Of a stretch of 64,000 nucleotides of DNA, positions 36,728 through 47,171 are shown in pieces. Each line of letters opens with the position of its first letter. The first letter of the stretch is position 1. A program made the translations under genes and the position numbers. The stretch spans positions 61,605,393 to 61,669,392 of the forward strand of contig CM068581.1 of the NCBI GenBank assembly GCA_035048485.1. The letters are read 5' to 3'. The notes below the pieces were generated by a model. That model was given only the letters and a program-made list of their open reading frames with translations. It was not told where the DNA came from and made no database searches. The DNA is from Pteria penguin (lineage: Eukaryota > Mollusca > Bivalvia > Pterioida > Pteriidae).

Positions 36728-37081
36728 TTACAGTATCTGTATTTCCTGATGATAATGGTTCTGTAGTTTATGTGTTATCTGTATTTCCTGATGATAATGG
36801 TTCTGTAGTTTATGTGTTATCTGTATCTCCTGATGATAATGGTTCTGTAGTTTATGTGTTATCTGTATCCCCTGATGATAATGGTTCTGTAGTTTATGTG
36901 TTATCTGTATCTCCTGATGATAATGGTTCTGTAGTTTATGTGTTATCTGTATTTCCTGATGATAATGGTTCTGTAGTTTATGTGTTATCTGTATCTCCTG
37001 ATGATAATGGTTCTGTAGTTTATGTGCTATCTGTATCTCCTGATGATAATGGTTCTGTAGTTTATGTGTTATCCTTATGTT
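36728..37081 (+). repeat. 42-bp minisatellite, 8 copies, open in frame
   Basis: Eight copies of a 42-bp unit (14 codons; on the plus strand PDDNGSVVYVLSV-like). Copies differ at few positions, mainly 'tttcct/tctcct/tcccct'. Because the period is a multiple of three, the plus frame (36721-37083) and a minus frame are both open throughout. There is no ATG before the repeats on the plus strand, so I call it a minisatellite and not a gene. Confidence 0.88.
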
Positions 37082-37109
37082 GATAACTAGTTCCATTCCT
37101 TTATAAAAC

Positions 37110-37267
37110 CAGTGGCGGATACAGGATTTCCGAAAAGGGGTGGAAACAATTGTGAGATTCAAGTATTAACCGAAATACTCAGCCATTTTGGCTACCAAAG
37201 TTTTACTTTAACTTGAGGTGAAAAAGTGAGGGGGGGGGCAACTCTCCTCCCTCTAACTCCACCACTG
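37110..37267 (+). mobile_element. MITE-like element, CAGTGGCGGAT termini (old copy)
   Basis: Left end CAGTGGCGGATACAGGATTT, right end TCCACCACTG, so the terminal repeat is partly decayed. The interior resembles the copies at 57931 and 62813 ('ttccgaaaaggggtgg', 'ctcagccattttgg'). No clear target-site duplication remains. Confidence 0.7.
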
Positions 37268-39422
37268 GAATTCGCCATCATTTGCATACATGTTTATATG
37301 TGTACCACTGCGAGCGAAGATTGAATCATATCGAATCATATGTCTGTTTGTATAACATCTCATAAACTGCTATTGACCCGATTCGGATAAAAGAAAGATC
37401 ATCATAACCGTAAAACTGGCCATGTCTGTCTTTAATCTTATGTTCGCGCAGCGATAGCAAGCAAGAGCAGGTAACTCCAGTCTACATAACTGTGTACATA
37501 ATTCGGCTTCCTGGTTGCAAACTTCACAAAATTACAAACACTACTATATCATCATACCAGTTCCTACAGGGATGCGCGGATTCCCAATAAACTTGATATA
37601 ATGTTACACTTCAATATGTGAATGTGTATTGAGAGAATTATGTCCAGAATAAGTCTACAAGGAAACCAACCATGGTTACGTTTACGACTGTACAATTTCT
37701 TTTCCATCGCTATTCCTCTTACAGGGGTACACAGAACAGGAGGCAAAGTCCTGATTGAGCAATGCCCGGAAACTCTTGGCTTCTTTATACTGAAAACCCT
37801 GAGAACGATGAGTGGAAATTCAAATAAAACATCTGAATTTTATTATTAACATGATTCCGCTTACTCTCTCCCTCTCTCTCTCTCTCTTTTCTCTCTCTCT
37901 CTCTCTCTTTCCCTCTTCTTTTCTCGGTAATTGGCTGATACATTTTGTTTGATTAAATAAAGAAACCTCCCAAAAAACAAAACAAAAAAAAACCGCAACT
38001 TGTCACAGTGGCCGGATGTAAAAGATCAAAATAATAAATCATCAGAGCATAACTTTAGATCAACCATGCGATACATTATTATTCACATGAGAGAGTAGAA
38101 TTCACTTTACAGATGTTTCTATCTCGAAAGGGTGTACGCTAAGCCGTTAAAAACCCAAGAAAACATTTCCGTAGGTCAAAGGAAACATATAAAATATCAT
38201 ATAATTGAAGGCAGCGTATTACTTATCTGATTTATTTATCAATTCGTATTTTATAATAATATGCACAGACAATTCATTGGACCAGGAAAAGGCACAACTC
38301 CCATTCTCGTAAATGCTAATAATCGAAAGCGACCATAATTGTCATCCATGTAAACATGGGGTTGAAATATATACGACTTTTGAACTATGCCAAGGTAAAC
38401 TATTAAAGAAAATTCCTAAAAAGAGTAATGAACATGATGTTAATTGTGAAAATAATTTTCCAAAAAGAAGGGTTATGAACGTATATTACGCATGGTGATA
38501 TAATTATTGCCAAGGAATGCACACTTGCTTTTTATCATTTTATTACGTTATGTAATTACGAGTGTACGTGATTGATCACCCTATCGGGAGCCTCTTTGTG
38601 ATAATTATGTCTAAAAATAGTATTCAAATCAATATGCTAATATGATATTTTCTCAAATGATTAGGAACATAGGGATACAACATACTTATGTCAGTTGTGT
38701 AAAACTAACGGGAAAGTACAGAACAAATGTAAGTGTATCTACTGTATTTTTTTCTATTCATGTATAAGGTACGTTCAACCATGTATGGGTTTTTTTTATA
38801 GTAATTTAGTTTATTCGTCAAGAGCAATACAGCTTATAGACATTACAATGCATTTACTAATACAACGTAAATATTACATATGATATTATTATATATAGTA
38901 TGATAATATGATGTTACTATGAATATACATATTTCATGTTCAATGATTTTTTAACATTACTGATAAAAGTTTTTCATGAATTCAATGTTTTCTTCATTAC
39001 ATATTACAAAAATGATCATGTTCGGTTGTGTAAAGTGGGTCTGTTACACAGCACTGCACTCTAAGCTGTTACGTGTAAACAAATGGGCAATAACGCCGAC
39101 ATATTTAAAATTTTGAATTTACTTGGGGGTGGTATATTCAAATTTTTAAAACATGATATCACACTGAATTACTCATCTGTAAAACATGTTCAAATCAATT
39201 TTTTTACAAATTATCAATACATATTTTCACACTCTTAATTTTTGTTTATGGATCACAAGAAATTAAAAGAAATGCCGAAGAACTCTTCAGTATATCCGCG
39301 ATATTTTCATTGTTTATTTTGTTATGTGTTTGATTGTTTTGCTTTAGGTATTCAAACTTTGTTGTCATTGAAAACGCCTCTTGCAAACTTGCACAGCTGG
39401 CCGTAGAACAAGTGTGCTGAAC
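37268..39422. other. Intergenic sequence upstream of the first cysteine-rich gene
   Basis: Holds a (CT)n tract (about 37863-37922). A weak promoter-like arrangement is also present: GATAAAAG at 37386-37393 and a donor-like CAG|GTAACT near 37470, which could belong to an untranslated first exon of the gene at 40057. Frames at 37622-37849 and 38695-38883 have no recognisable domain. Confidence 0.35.
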
Positions 39423-39432
39423 TTCTTTTCAC

Positions 39433-39632
39433 AAAAGTTATTACGAAAATTTTAAGGATTTTTCGTAACTTTCAACTCCAGATTTTGCAAAAAGGCGGAA
39501 CTTAAACGGGAAATATAAACTTATGATGATATTTTTCATCCCCAAATACACCCCATATTCAGCATTCTAAAGTTGTCATAATCTATCTAAGTAAAAATTA
39601 CGAAAAATCCTTAAAAATTTCGTAAAAACTTC
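39433..39632. repeat. Inverted repeat with ~40-bp arms (foldback element)
   Basis: The left arm, about 39433-39471 ('ttacgaaaattttaaggatt..'), pairs with the right arm, about 39590-39632 ('..aatccttaaaaatttcgtaa'), with few mismatches around a ~120-bp spacer. It may be a small decayed inverted-repeat transposon. No flanking duplication was found. Confidence 0.7.
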
Positions 39633-40043
39633 AGTGAAATAGTCTGCTGGTCATCAAACATGTGACAGCTGAAAGAATTCATAACCACTGGATTTAAAAT
39701 CTAACTGTTGGACATTGTTCTACAAATTAAAGAGTGACTTTTCTATCCAATTTGGTCCTCCAACGTGAGGTTTTGAGAGAAGTTAAAGCAAGGGAATGAT
39801 TAGACCATTGGCAAGTATCCATAGTAACCCAGTGTCCATATGTAGTAAACAGAGAAATACAGATTTTTTTTTAATAATACAGAGAGATACCTCTTAATTT
39901 AGCAAATGAATCGATTAAACCTTGTCTACAGACGAGCCAAGCGCCACAGCATTCATACTGCAATGCTTTTAAAGTTTGCAAGGAAACTAGTTAATATGTT
40001 AAATTGTGATCAGTCTTGAATTAGATATTTAATGAAATTTCGT

Positions 40044-40056
40044 CATTCTCTTGCAG
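40044..40056 (+). other. Splice acceptor immediately before the ATG at 40057
   Basis: 'cattctcttgcag' is followed directly by ATG. The pyrimidine-rich tract and CAG fit an animal 3' splice site, implying an upstream untranslated exon. Confidence 0.7.
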
Positions 40057-40728
40057 ATGACGAAGACATTCTTTCTTCTTTGTTTGAGTCTTATTGTTGA
40101 AAAATTGATTTCTCTCCCAACGAGTACGCATGCGCCAACATCACCATCACCGGATGCAGATTGTGTAGCTGAATGTGATTTAGACAAAGTGGAATGTGGA
40201 GTAGAGTGTCGGGATGAGATGTTTCCTACTCGCCAGGGTTTCCTGAATTGTTCTCTAAACTGCAAAACGGAATTTACTGAATGTCTCCAAGAATGCCTTG
40301 CTGATGCCATTGATCAGGTACAAAAAGCCAAACAGGAAGCGCTTGCTGACGTCGAAGATGTACCACAAACAGAGACTGTAACAACAACGACAGCAAAGAC
40401 TTCTGGAACTGGAAGTAGAAATAAGGCGGTAGCAAAACAGAGCAAGGATTTAATCCATGACAGGTTCTCCAGCATTGGTTCAGAAAGCACGGGTATTCTA
40501 AGTAGCGCGCTAGTGGGAGATTCCAACCAAGATGGAGTCGTCATATCCAGCACGTTTAAAGTTGACAAATCTAAAGGTGAAAGAACTGAAAAACTTAATG
40601 AAACCTTAAATCCGAAAAAGAAGAGTGCTGTGGACTATATTTTGGACGATTTGTATGCGTGGGCGGATGAGTACGAAGACGACAGTAGTGATATGGAGAA
40701 GTATTCCAGTGAAGAAGCAGACGATTAA
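40057..40728 (+). CDS. Secreted eight-cysteine protein with acidic tail (paralogue A)
   Basis: A protein of 223 residues. Residues 1 to ~20 look like a signal peptide (K3, then a hydrophobic core FFLLCLSLIV). A short linker follows, then a compact domain, C36-x3-C40-x6-C47-x3-C51-x13-C65-x3-C69-x6-C76-x3-C80. This is two C-x3-C-x6-C-x3-C units of 16 residues. The paralogue at 52267 has exactly the same spacing. The remaining ~140 residues are polar and probably disordered: Thr/Ser-rich, with Lys clusters, ending in a strongly acidic stretch (DEYEDDSSDMEKYSSEEADD). No cysteine occurs after C80. C-x3-C pairs usually lie on one helix face, and the inner spacing C-x3-C-x13-C-x3-C is like that of helical-hairpin peptides. 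A helical, disulfide-stapled fold is therefore a reasonable guess. The acidic tail might bind calcium, as in mollusc matrix proteins, but that is speculation. I recognise no named family. Confidence 0.85.
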   Translation: MTKTFFLLCLSLIVEKLISLPTSTHAPTSPSPDADCVAECDLDKVECGVECRDEMFPTRQGFLNCSLNCKTEFTECLQECLADAIDQVQKAKQEALADVEDVPQTETVTTTTAKTSGTGSRNKAVAKQSKDLIHDRFSSIGSESTGILSSALVGDSNQDGVVISSTFKVDKSKGERTEKLNETLNPKKKSAVDYILDDLYAWADEYEDDSSDMEKYSSEEADD

Positions 40729-40912
40729 CTATCGTTTATTTGAGATTCCATGATATATTGAAGTGAGTCACCCATGTGACAAAGTACACTGTGAAACTCA
40801 AATTTTCAGGTCAAATTTTTCGATCGCATCATAGTGATGCAATAAGGATATACAAATGCTTTGTAAATATATGAGCATACTGTAATATAAATATTAACAC
40901 TTTACTCTACAA

Positions 40913-40918
40913 AATAAA
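40913..40918 (+). terminator. Poly(A) signal AATAAA of paralogue A
   Basis: AATAAA lies 185 bases after the stop codon, in an AT-rich 3' region. Confidence 0.6.
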
Positions 40919-41444
40919 TGAAATTATTTTTTCAAAGTATTTAATCGGAACAAATGTAAAGAACATTAGCATTGTGAAAAAATTGAAATGCTGTCATTGA
41001 ATACTGTGCGCTGTTATACAGTCGTCATGTACACCTCCTACTCTAACAAAATTATCAAGTTAATGTGATGGGTTTTTGTATTTGTTTATTTGTTGTTTGT
41101 TTTGTTTTGTGGGGTTTTTTAGGGGGGGGGAGGTTCGTTTCTTCCTCTCTTTCGTTTCCTCTCCTTCAGAGTAAAGTAGTATGTTACTACACACAATCAA
41201 CGTTTACCTCGATAAATCCAAGCATTAACTGTCATATATCGCATGCTCGTGCAGTAATCATAAAATAAAAAAATATAAGATATCAATAAGAAGACACTCT
41301 TTTCACACATTTCCGACCACCTGCTTTTCAAATGAAATGACATAGATTTCATTTGATTTAGACCAGGTGACCGAAAATCTGTGAATTTTGGTTATTTCAT
41401 ACATCGACTTCCTCCTGGGTGAAAATATTTATGTAATATCTGCA
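40919..41444. other. Intergenic sequence with a G-run
   Basis: Contains T- and G-runs near 41090-41133. No gene was recognised; the frame at 41065-41268 has no domain. Confidence 0.45.
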
Positions 41445-41690
41445 TACAGTAATCAGCTATCATGTATTACCGGTAAATCATACAGTAATCAGCTATCATG
41501 TATTACCGGTAAAGCATACAGAAATCAGCTTTGTACATGCATTACCGGTAAATCTTAAAGTAATAAGCTTTGTACATAAATTGCCGGTAAATCATACATG
41601 TAAAGTAATCAGCTGTGTATATGTATTACCGGTAAATCATAATGTAATCACCTGCGTACATACAGTTCCGGTAAATCTTACCATTTCTGA
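41445..41690 (+). repeat. ~36-41-bp minisatellite, 6 copies
   Basis: The unit is 'tacagtaatcagctatcatg' then 'tattaccggtaaatca'. ACCGGT or GCCGGT recurs in each copy. Copies diverge towards the right. Confidence 0.85.
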
Positions 41691-42445
41691 TAATTCACAA
41701 GGTTTGTTCATTTGTAAAATAAAAAATATTCATCACTTGTATAATATATCTCTTATTTATTTGCACATGATATTATTATCAAATTCCATGTTCCATTTTC
41801 TATTGTTAACTGTAAAATAAATGAACATGCATCACATGCAATGACATCATACAATAAACAAGGACGCCGCACGTATATCTAAACAAATAGTCGGAAAAGT
41901 ATCACGTTTAGGTGAGGGATCACAATGTAATAGATGAGGTTCCCTTAACCTTCAAAAATATGTTTTAATCAACGTCCAAATAAAACAGAGAAGCACTATC
42001 AAGTCCTTGTTACAAACATATCATCGTAAAATTGACATCGGTATTAATAGTCTCTTGTTAATTATTGTTTTGGCCTAAATTGTTTTGGAGCACTAATTTT
42101 GTGTCATGTTGTCAACTACAATTTTTTTAACTTGATGCAACAACATATAGGAACATATTTACCTGTCAGAAAAAAGGGTTTTGGGTTCCTGCTATAATAC
42201 GGATGTGTCTGGTCAATATTCGGTGTACGGCAGTATATAGGTTCCTTCCCATCTGTGGTCTATCATTGATTTACGCGGACAGCGACAAGCGATGGACTAG
42301 TCATTAATGGACAATTTTTCTCGATACTTTGCGTAAATTTTGTTTTAGGCTCTTCGGCTGTTGCATAAGGAAACATTAACCCGGAAACAAACCATACATC
42401 ATTTTGCTATATGCCTTGAAGCTTTTAATTAAAACAAACATTTCT
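41691..42445. other. Intergenic sequence, no feature seen
   Basis: No gene or repeat recognised. CCGGAA motifs and a 'cagtatatagg' lie near the candidate promoter that follows. Confidence 0.4.
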
Positions 42446-42519
42446 TTATATGATATAAGCAGGTCGTGACAGACGCTACATTCCTGAGTGGATCTAGCAA
42501 ACAAACAAAAAAGGTAAGA
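42446..42519 (+). promoter_or_regulatory. Candidate promoter and untranslated first exon for paralogue B
   Basis: A TATA-like 'ttatatgatataagc' at about 42446-42460 is followed ~55 bp later by a near-ideal splice donor, AAG|GTAAGA, at 42513/42514. The exon would start around 42475 and be about 40 nt long. Paralogue B has a bare acceptor directly before its ATG and needs an upstream exon; this would give an intron of about 9.75 kb. The link is inference from signals only. Confidence 0.3.
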
Positions 42520-43146
42520 TTTCTTTTACTTAACGTGTTTGGGAAGACATTTTAAATCTATTTTCTTCAACATATTTTACAAGCAATTTGCATGCCCAAT
42601 TGTTTGGAAGTCTTGTAATATTTAAAGCATATAACAAAAGCCAAAGCTAAATAAATTATTTAGAAAAACAATAATGAATAAACTGAAAATGAACAGGGAA
42701 CTATTCTAAAAATCTAAGGTTACCATATATCCTTTGACAGACGGGACTTTACCTAAGTGATACTGTACCTGAGATGTCAGTAAATTGATTCATATACGTC
42801 GAAAAAGATAAATGTTCATTATCACTTTTGATGATATAAATATATTGACATCGTTATGAGGATCTTCATGTCAATATAAATCCAACAATCATTTAGCTCT
42901 AAAAATAATATTAATTAAAAATTCACAATTGAGGTATGGTATGAAAACTTACAATTGAGGCACAGTATAATCCAATTTTTATTTACATATTTATTTTTAT
43001 TTTTTTGCTTATTTGTTTATTTATTCAGTATTTTCATCGATCTTCCGATGAAATTCATTTACCGAAATCTTTCAACTTACAGTCTTACTTTTAGAAAGCA
43101 ATTTACCTTTAAAAAGGAAAGTTATCAGTTTCCTCTTTTCATTTTG
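42520..43146. other. AT-rich sequence, no feature seen
   Basis: Only a small direct repeat ('tacaattgagg' / 'cacaattgagg' near 42926-42960) was noticed. Confidence 0.45.
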
Positions 43147-43157
43147 GTCTAACTATC

Positions 43158-43373
43158 CAATCCGGCATGGCTCAGTGGCTGGAAATCCTGGATCGACTCC
43201 TGTCATCATCGACCATACCCCGATATGTCCCGTCATGCCCTGTTCTCGGGTCACCGTAGCCGTGGCACGTAAAAGATCCCTCTCTGCTTCTGCAAGGTCG
43301 TTAAAAATTATTATGCGATGCATAAGACAAGCCGTCACCATATACGTGAAATGTGGAGTGACGTAAATCGATA
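43158..43373 (+). mobile_element. Degenerate tRNA-derived SINE
   Basis: The head reads 'ccggcatggctcagtggctgg'. The body matches the SINE at 31724 with deletions ('ccgtagccgtggcacgtaaa', 'cgtcaccatatacgtgaaat'). The flanks show a duplication with one mismatch, GTCTAACTATC at 43147-43157 and GTCTAATTATC at 43374-43384, supporting an older insertion. Confidence 0.85.
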
Positions 43374-43384
43374 GTCTAATTATC

Positions 43385-44694
43385 TAAAATTAAACATCAA
43401 CCGTATATAACCGACGGTTTGGTGAGTGCGACAAGTAATCAAAAGATTGGCGGTTACCCCAAGTAATTCAGTCGTATGCTAGATGAAGGACTTTCATATC
43501 AATATCAATATCAACGATAAAAATATCAAACATCAGCGTTAAAGAATTACAGTGACGTAATTACAGTTTTACGTAATCATAAATTATGATTATAAAAAAG
43601 TATGTCGTCTCCAAATTTGTTCATCAAGATTTTATTGTTGCAGTTGTACTTTCTTTGTACCATGCCGGATATTGATTGTTCGACATTACACGAATGCATA
43701 TGCAATGTACATCTCGGAAATATACAAACGATATAAAAAAAGATTGAGTTACATAAATAACTGATAGGAAAAGCAGTAAACTTTGACATCTTTTTTTACC
43801 AAAATAAGAAAAAAAAAAAGATAAATTAGACCACAACAAATTAATGTGTTGTTCGACGGAATCGCCGCTCCGATTTTTCCGATTTTCATTTTTTTTCAAA
43901 TTTCCAGAAAAAAAAACTTTTGTATAAATCGCCCGGTTCCGGTTTTCGCCAATTCTAGACAGCATTCGATGGTAGTTTGTCTACATGTGGATGATGGGCA
44001 TTAACAGTCCATTAACTTAAAGGATATGTTGAAAAGTGCGGAAAATTTATTAAAAGTATATTCCCGCGTTTATTTTTGCGGGGACATAAAGACTTAAAAT
44101 GTATTCTTTTTTCCATTACATATGACGATAGTTTCATAAAAAATAGATACCTAAAACTATAATTATTGATGGTAAATTTATCGACAGTTAGTTGTGATAG
44201 TAAAAAAGACGTTCTTTATTGTGGTTCAGTCTTACGTGTTTAATTTCTATGGTTCGCTGAAGTGGATTAACAATTTGTTACGTTGTACCTATTTTGCCAC
44301 ATTTATTTATATTCTATTGCGAGCGTATATCAAAAATTGATAGTGCCATCCCAGCCGATCAAGTATGCCTAACCCAGATGTCGGGGATAACGTTATGCTG
44401 CAACCCGGTGAATATTTTTGATAACAGTGGAATTCTCCGAGTATTAGTGAAATGGCCATAAGTTGGAGTTGTAAGCATGTTAATTAAACAGTACTATTAT
44501 ATATGAAGGTATAGTTTAAAAAAAAATTCGCTCCATAAAAACATTGAAAAAAAATTTCGCTCGCCTCCTCTCTATTTTCATCATAAAATCCGAAGAACAA
44601 GATATTTTTTTTATTTTTTGGTGTGGCATTACTAACAACTTTCTTTGTTTCCTTGAAAAGATAACATTGTTTTTTTTCTTTTTCAAGATCCCCA
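43385..44694. other. Intergenic sequence, no gene seen
   Basis: Several short frames (for example minus strand 43624-43965) have low-complexity or unrecognised translations. No element was identified. Confidence 0.45.
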
Positions 44695-44890
44695 CGTTTT
44701 AGCTTACCTGAGTGAAAGCTCACGTAAGCTATATCATAACGCATCGTCCAGTGTCCATCCGTCCTGACATCTACTTTTACACATTTTCTACACATTTTAG
44801 AATTCTTCTCCAGAACCACTGAAGAGGTTTTGATGAAATTTGATCGGAATGAGGTACTCAAGGTCCCCTATATGTGATGTTGTTTTTCTA
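44695..44890 (+). repeat. Hairpin-ended repeat, truncated
   Basis: It opens with AGCTTACCTGAGTG / AAAGCTCACGTAAGCT, a near-palindromic stem, then 'atatc..' and 'gtccagtgtccatccgtcc'. The body includes 'ttctccagaaccactgaaga' and 'gatgaaatttgatcggaat'. Both the architecture and the wording are those of a repeat type frequent in mollusc genomes. It ends shortly before the MITE at 44933. Confidence 0.55.
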
Positions 44891-44932
44891 CCACATTAGC
44901 TAATCCAGGCGGGTGACATAGGCCATAGGTGG

Positions 44933-45122
44933 CATGCGCAGATCCAGAAATTTTTGTCAGAGGGGGTTAAACCAAAAAAGGTAAATTTTTCTCTTAGAAC
45001 AGGGGGGGGGGGGGTGTCCAACCCCAAAAATACCCAAATATTACCTTTTTTGGGTAAAATTTTCGGATTCCCGGGGGGGGGGTCCAGACCCCCCTAACCC
45101 CCCCCCTCTGTATCCGCGCATG
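44933..45122 (+). mobile_element. MITE with CATGCGC termini and 5-bp target duplication
   Basis: Left end CATGCGCAGATCCAG, right end CTGTATCCGCGCATG (inverted, 13 of 15 matching). It is flanked on both sides by GGTGG (44928-44932 and 45123-45127). The interior is rich in G- and C-runs. It has no coding capacity. Confidence 0.85.
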
Positions 45123-45127
45123 GGTGG

Positions 45128-45315
45128 TATCCGTCTTTGATAAACTTTTTCTCCAGGAAACAACCGTTTGTATCAGAGTGATGTAGGTTGTTTTGAGAAG
45201 TGTCGCTGTCGTTTATGGTTCCTTATAAATCAAATTGTTTATTTACTAAGTCTTATTTATTTAATTTCATTTTGATTTTTATTTATTTGTTGTTATTATT
45301 ATTATCATTATCATC

Positions 45316-45366
<51 letters not shown>

Positions 45367-46560
45367 AATATTATTATTATGTAATAATTATTTATTTATT
45401 CATTCATTTATTTATATCATGTTGTTTTACTTTTTTTAAAAAATAACAATGACTTGTTTATAACTGGTTTATTCTTAAAGAAACCCGAAAGAAAATTATT
45501 TAGCTATTGAGCGTGTTTATGAATGAACAGGAATGTATAGTTTTTGTGTACCGAACAGGAGCGTTTGTTTTTTACTCACACATTTAGTCGTACAAGCGTG
45601 CAAACCTTCAAGAAGTTTATAATCAATGTAAGTGACATGGATCGTAACATGCTGACTCGCATACTAGTATGACATCACAATCCGTAATTTCGGTGTTACT
45701 TTATTGTTCACTCTTTAACTCTATACAATCCTATATCCTGTTTATGACAAATGACGACAAGAAACAAAGACTATTTCGGACGAATATTTTGCTTGATTTA
45801 GAAATCTGCCATAAACTCCCTGATGACTGTAATCATTTTTCTTATTTCAAGTGGGCACGAAGTCACCGTCCATATTGGTCTAGGTAGACACCTGAAGAGT
45901 CGCAGTGTAATTTTTGAAGGAAATCTCGGACTTTATCCAAAGACACAATCTTATTTAAAGTTTTCCTGCTTTGATTTTTACAGGCTTCTTTTCATAAGAT
46001 ACAATATGATTTGTGTACATATCATTAATTTCTGTTCAGTGGCATGGCATGACATTGTTATCTGTTGCATGTCAGAAAATTTTTCCAAAAGAAATGAATG
46101 TCCTAAATGTCCTAAATAAATGCCGGGACGTTCGACAATCTGTTGTAAGTAACCTGATCACAAATCCGTGTTCATTAAGGTATAACAACTGGGGAATCTT
46201 AAATAAATGCTCATTGCTGATGTTAAAGATACATAATAGTGAGATGGGTTTACTAGCCCAAATCCACATTCATTTTAAATTTAACTAACAATCTTACTTA
46301 AAGCAGAATGGTTGGATTGAAGTCGGGAAAGTATAAAAAATGTAAACGGATTTCTTAAACAACAATCGATTGTTAGTTCATTATTTAAGATGTGTAAAAA
46401 AAAGTATCGTTGCCAAAGTCGATGTCGTTAACGAGATATGCCCGTTTTAGATTTACAACATAACCACGCAAACTCTTTGAATATTGATGAGGACGGTCAG
46501 AGGAAATCACGTGACAATGAAACTCGGCTTTAACCGATTCTAACGTTTGTTCCACTTTTC
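45128..46560. other. Intergenic sequence with an (ATT)n microsatellite
   Basis: The (ATT)n tract lies at about 45294-45365. Frames at 45669-45887, 45823-46119 and 46013-46288 overlap each other in different frames and have no recognisable domain. Confidence 0.5.
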
Positions 46561-46798
46561 TTTTTTTTTCTTTTCTTTTCTTTTTTTTTTTTTTCTTTTC
46601 TTTTTTTTTTTTTTTTGCCTCGGTGTGTGTGTATAATTTTATTTTCTACCGCACTTTTGCTTTTTCCCGTGCTTCCATGTGTGTGTATAATTTTATTTTC
46701 TACCGCACTTTTGCTTTTACCCGTGCTTCCATGTGTGTGTATAATTTTATTTTCTACCGCACTTTTGCTTTTTCCCGTGCTTCCATGTGAACAACTGT
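46561..46798 (+). repeat. T-rich tract and a 54-bp minisatellite, 3 copies
   Basis: A (T/C)n tract (46558-46617) is followed by three copies of a 54-bp unit containing 'gtgtataattttattttcta' (starts near 46631, 46685 and 46739) and 'cccgtgcttccatgtg'. The period is a multiple of three, so a 66-codon frame stays open through it. I do not call it a gene. Confidence 0.9.
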
Positions 46799-46894
46799 TG
46801 TTGTTTTTACAATGAGTACCCGCGCACGCGCTTGATTATGGGCGGAGCATCGCCTTTTGTGGAGAATTGAAACCAACCCAATTGACTTGTTTTA

Positions 46895-47158
46895 TGATTG
46901 ATTGAATAATGTTTTACGTCACTCCACGATTATTTCACGTATATGGTGACGGCATCTGCCTGATGCATTGCATACAAATTTAGACTTTCAAACGGACATA
47001 TCCGAAACAATGAGGGATCTTTTACGTGCCATGTGACACGTGACCTTGGTTTTTACTGTATCATCCGAAAGACAGAACACCGGTGCGCCCAGGGCGGGAG
47101 TCGAATCCGGGACTTCTCGATCACGAGCCAAGTACCACATTCAGTAGGCCACACCGGC
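46895..47158 (-). mobile_element. Full-length tRNA-derived SINE with 13-bp target-site duplication
   Basis: Same family as 31724, on the minus strand: head at 47158 ('aagccggtgtggcc'), tail 'attgattgatt'-type near 46895. A perfect TTGACTTGTTTTA duplication lies at 46882-46894 and 47159-47171. Confidence 0.93.
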
Positions 47159-47171
47159 TTGACTTGTTTTA

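Noticed and set aside
36721..37083. Gene for a 14-residue tandem-repeat protein
   Set aside because: There is no ATG ahead of the repeats. The minus strand is equally open, as expected for a 42-bp period.
37622..37849. 75-codon plus-strand frame followed by AATAAA
   Set aside because: It ends near an AATAAA and has an ATG, but the translation has no recognisable domain and an overlapping minus frame is also open. The evidence is too thin to call it a gene.
44484..44861. 125-codon minus-strand frame
   Set aside because: It overlaps the start of a hairpin-ended repeat, has low-complexity Lys/Phe runs, and matches no family I recognise.
46615..46815. Small repetitive hydrophobic protein
   Set aside because: Produced by three copies of a 54-bp minisatellite next to a T-rich tract; the true sequence has no convincing start.
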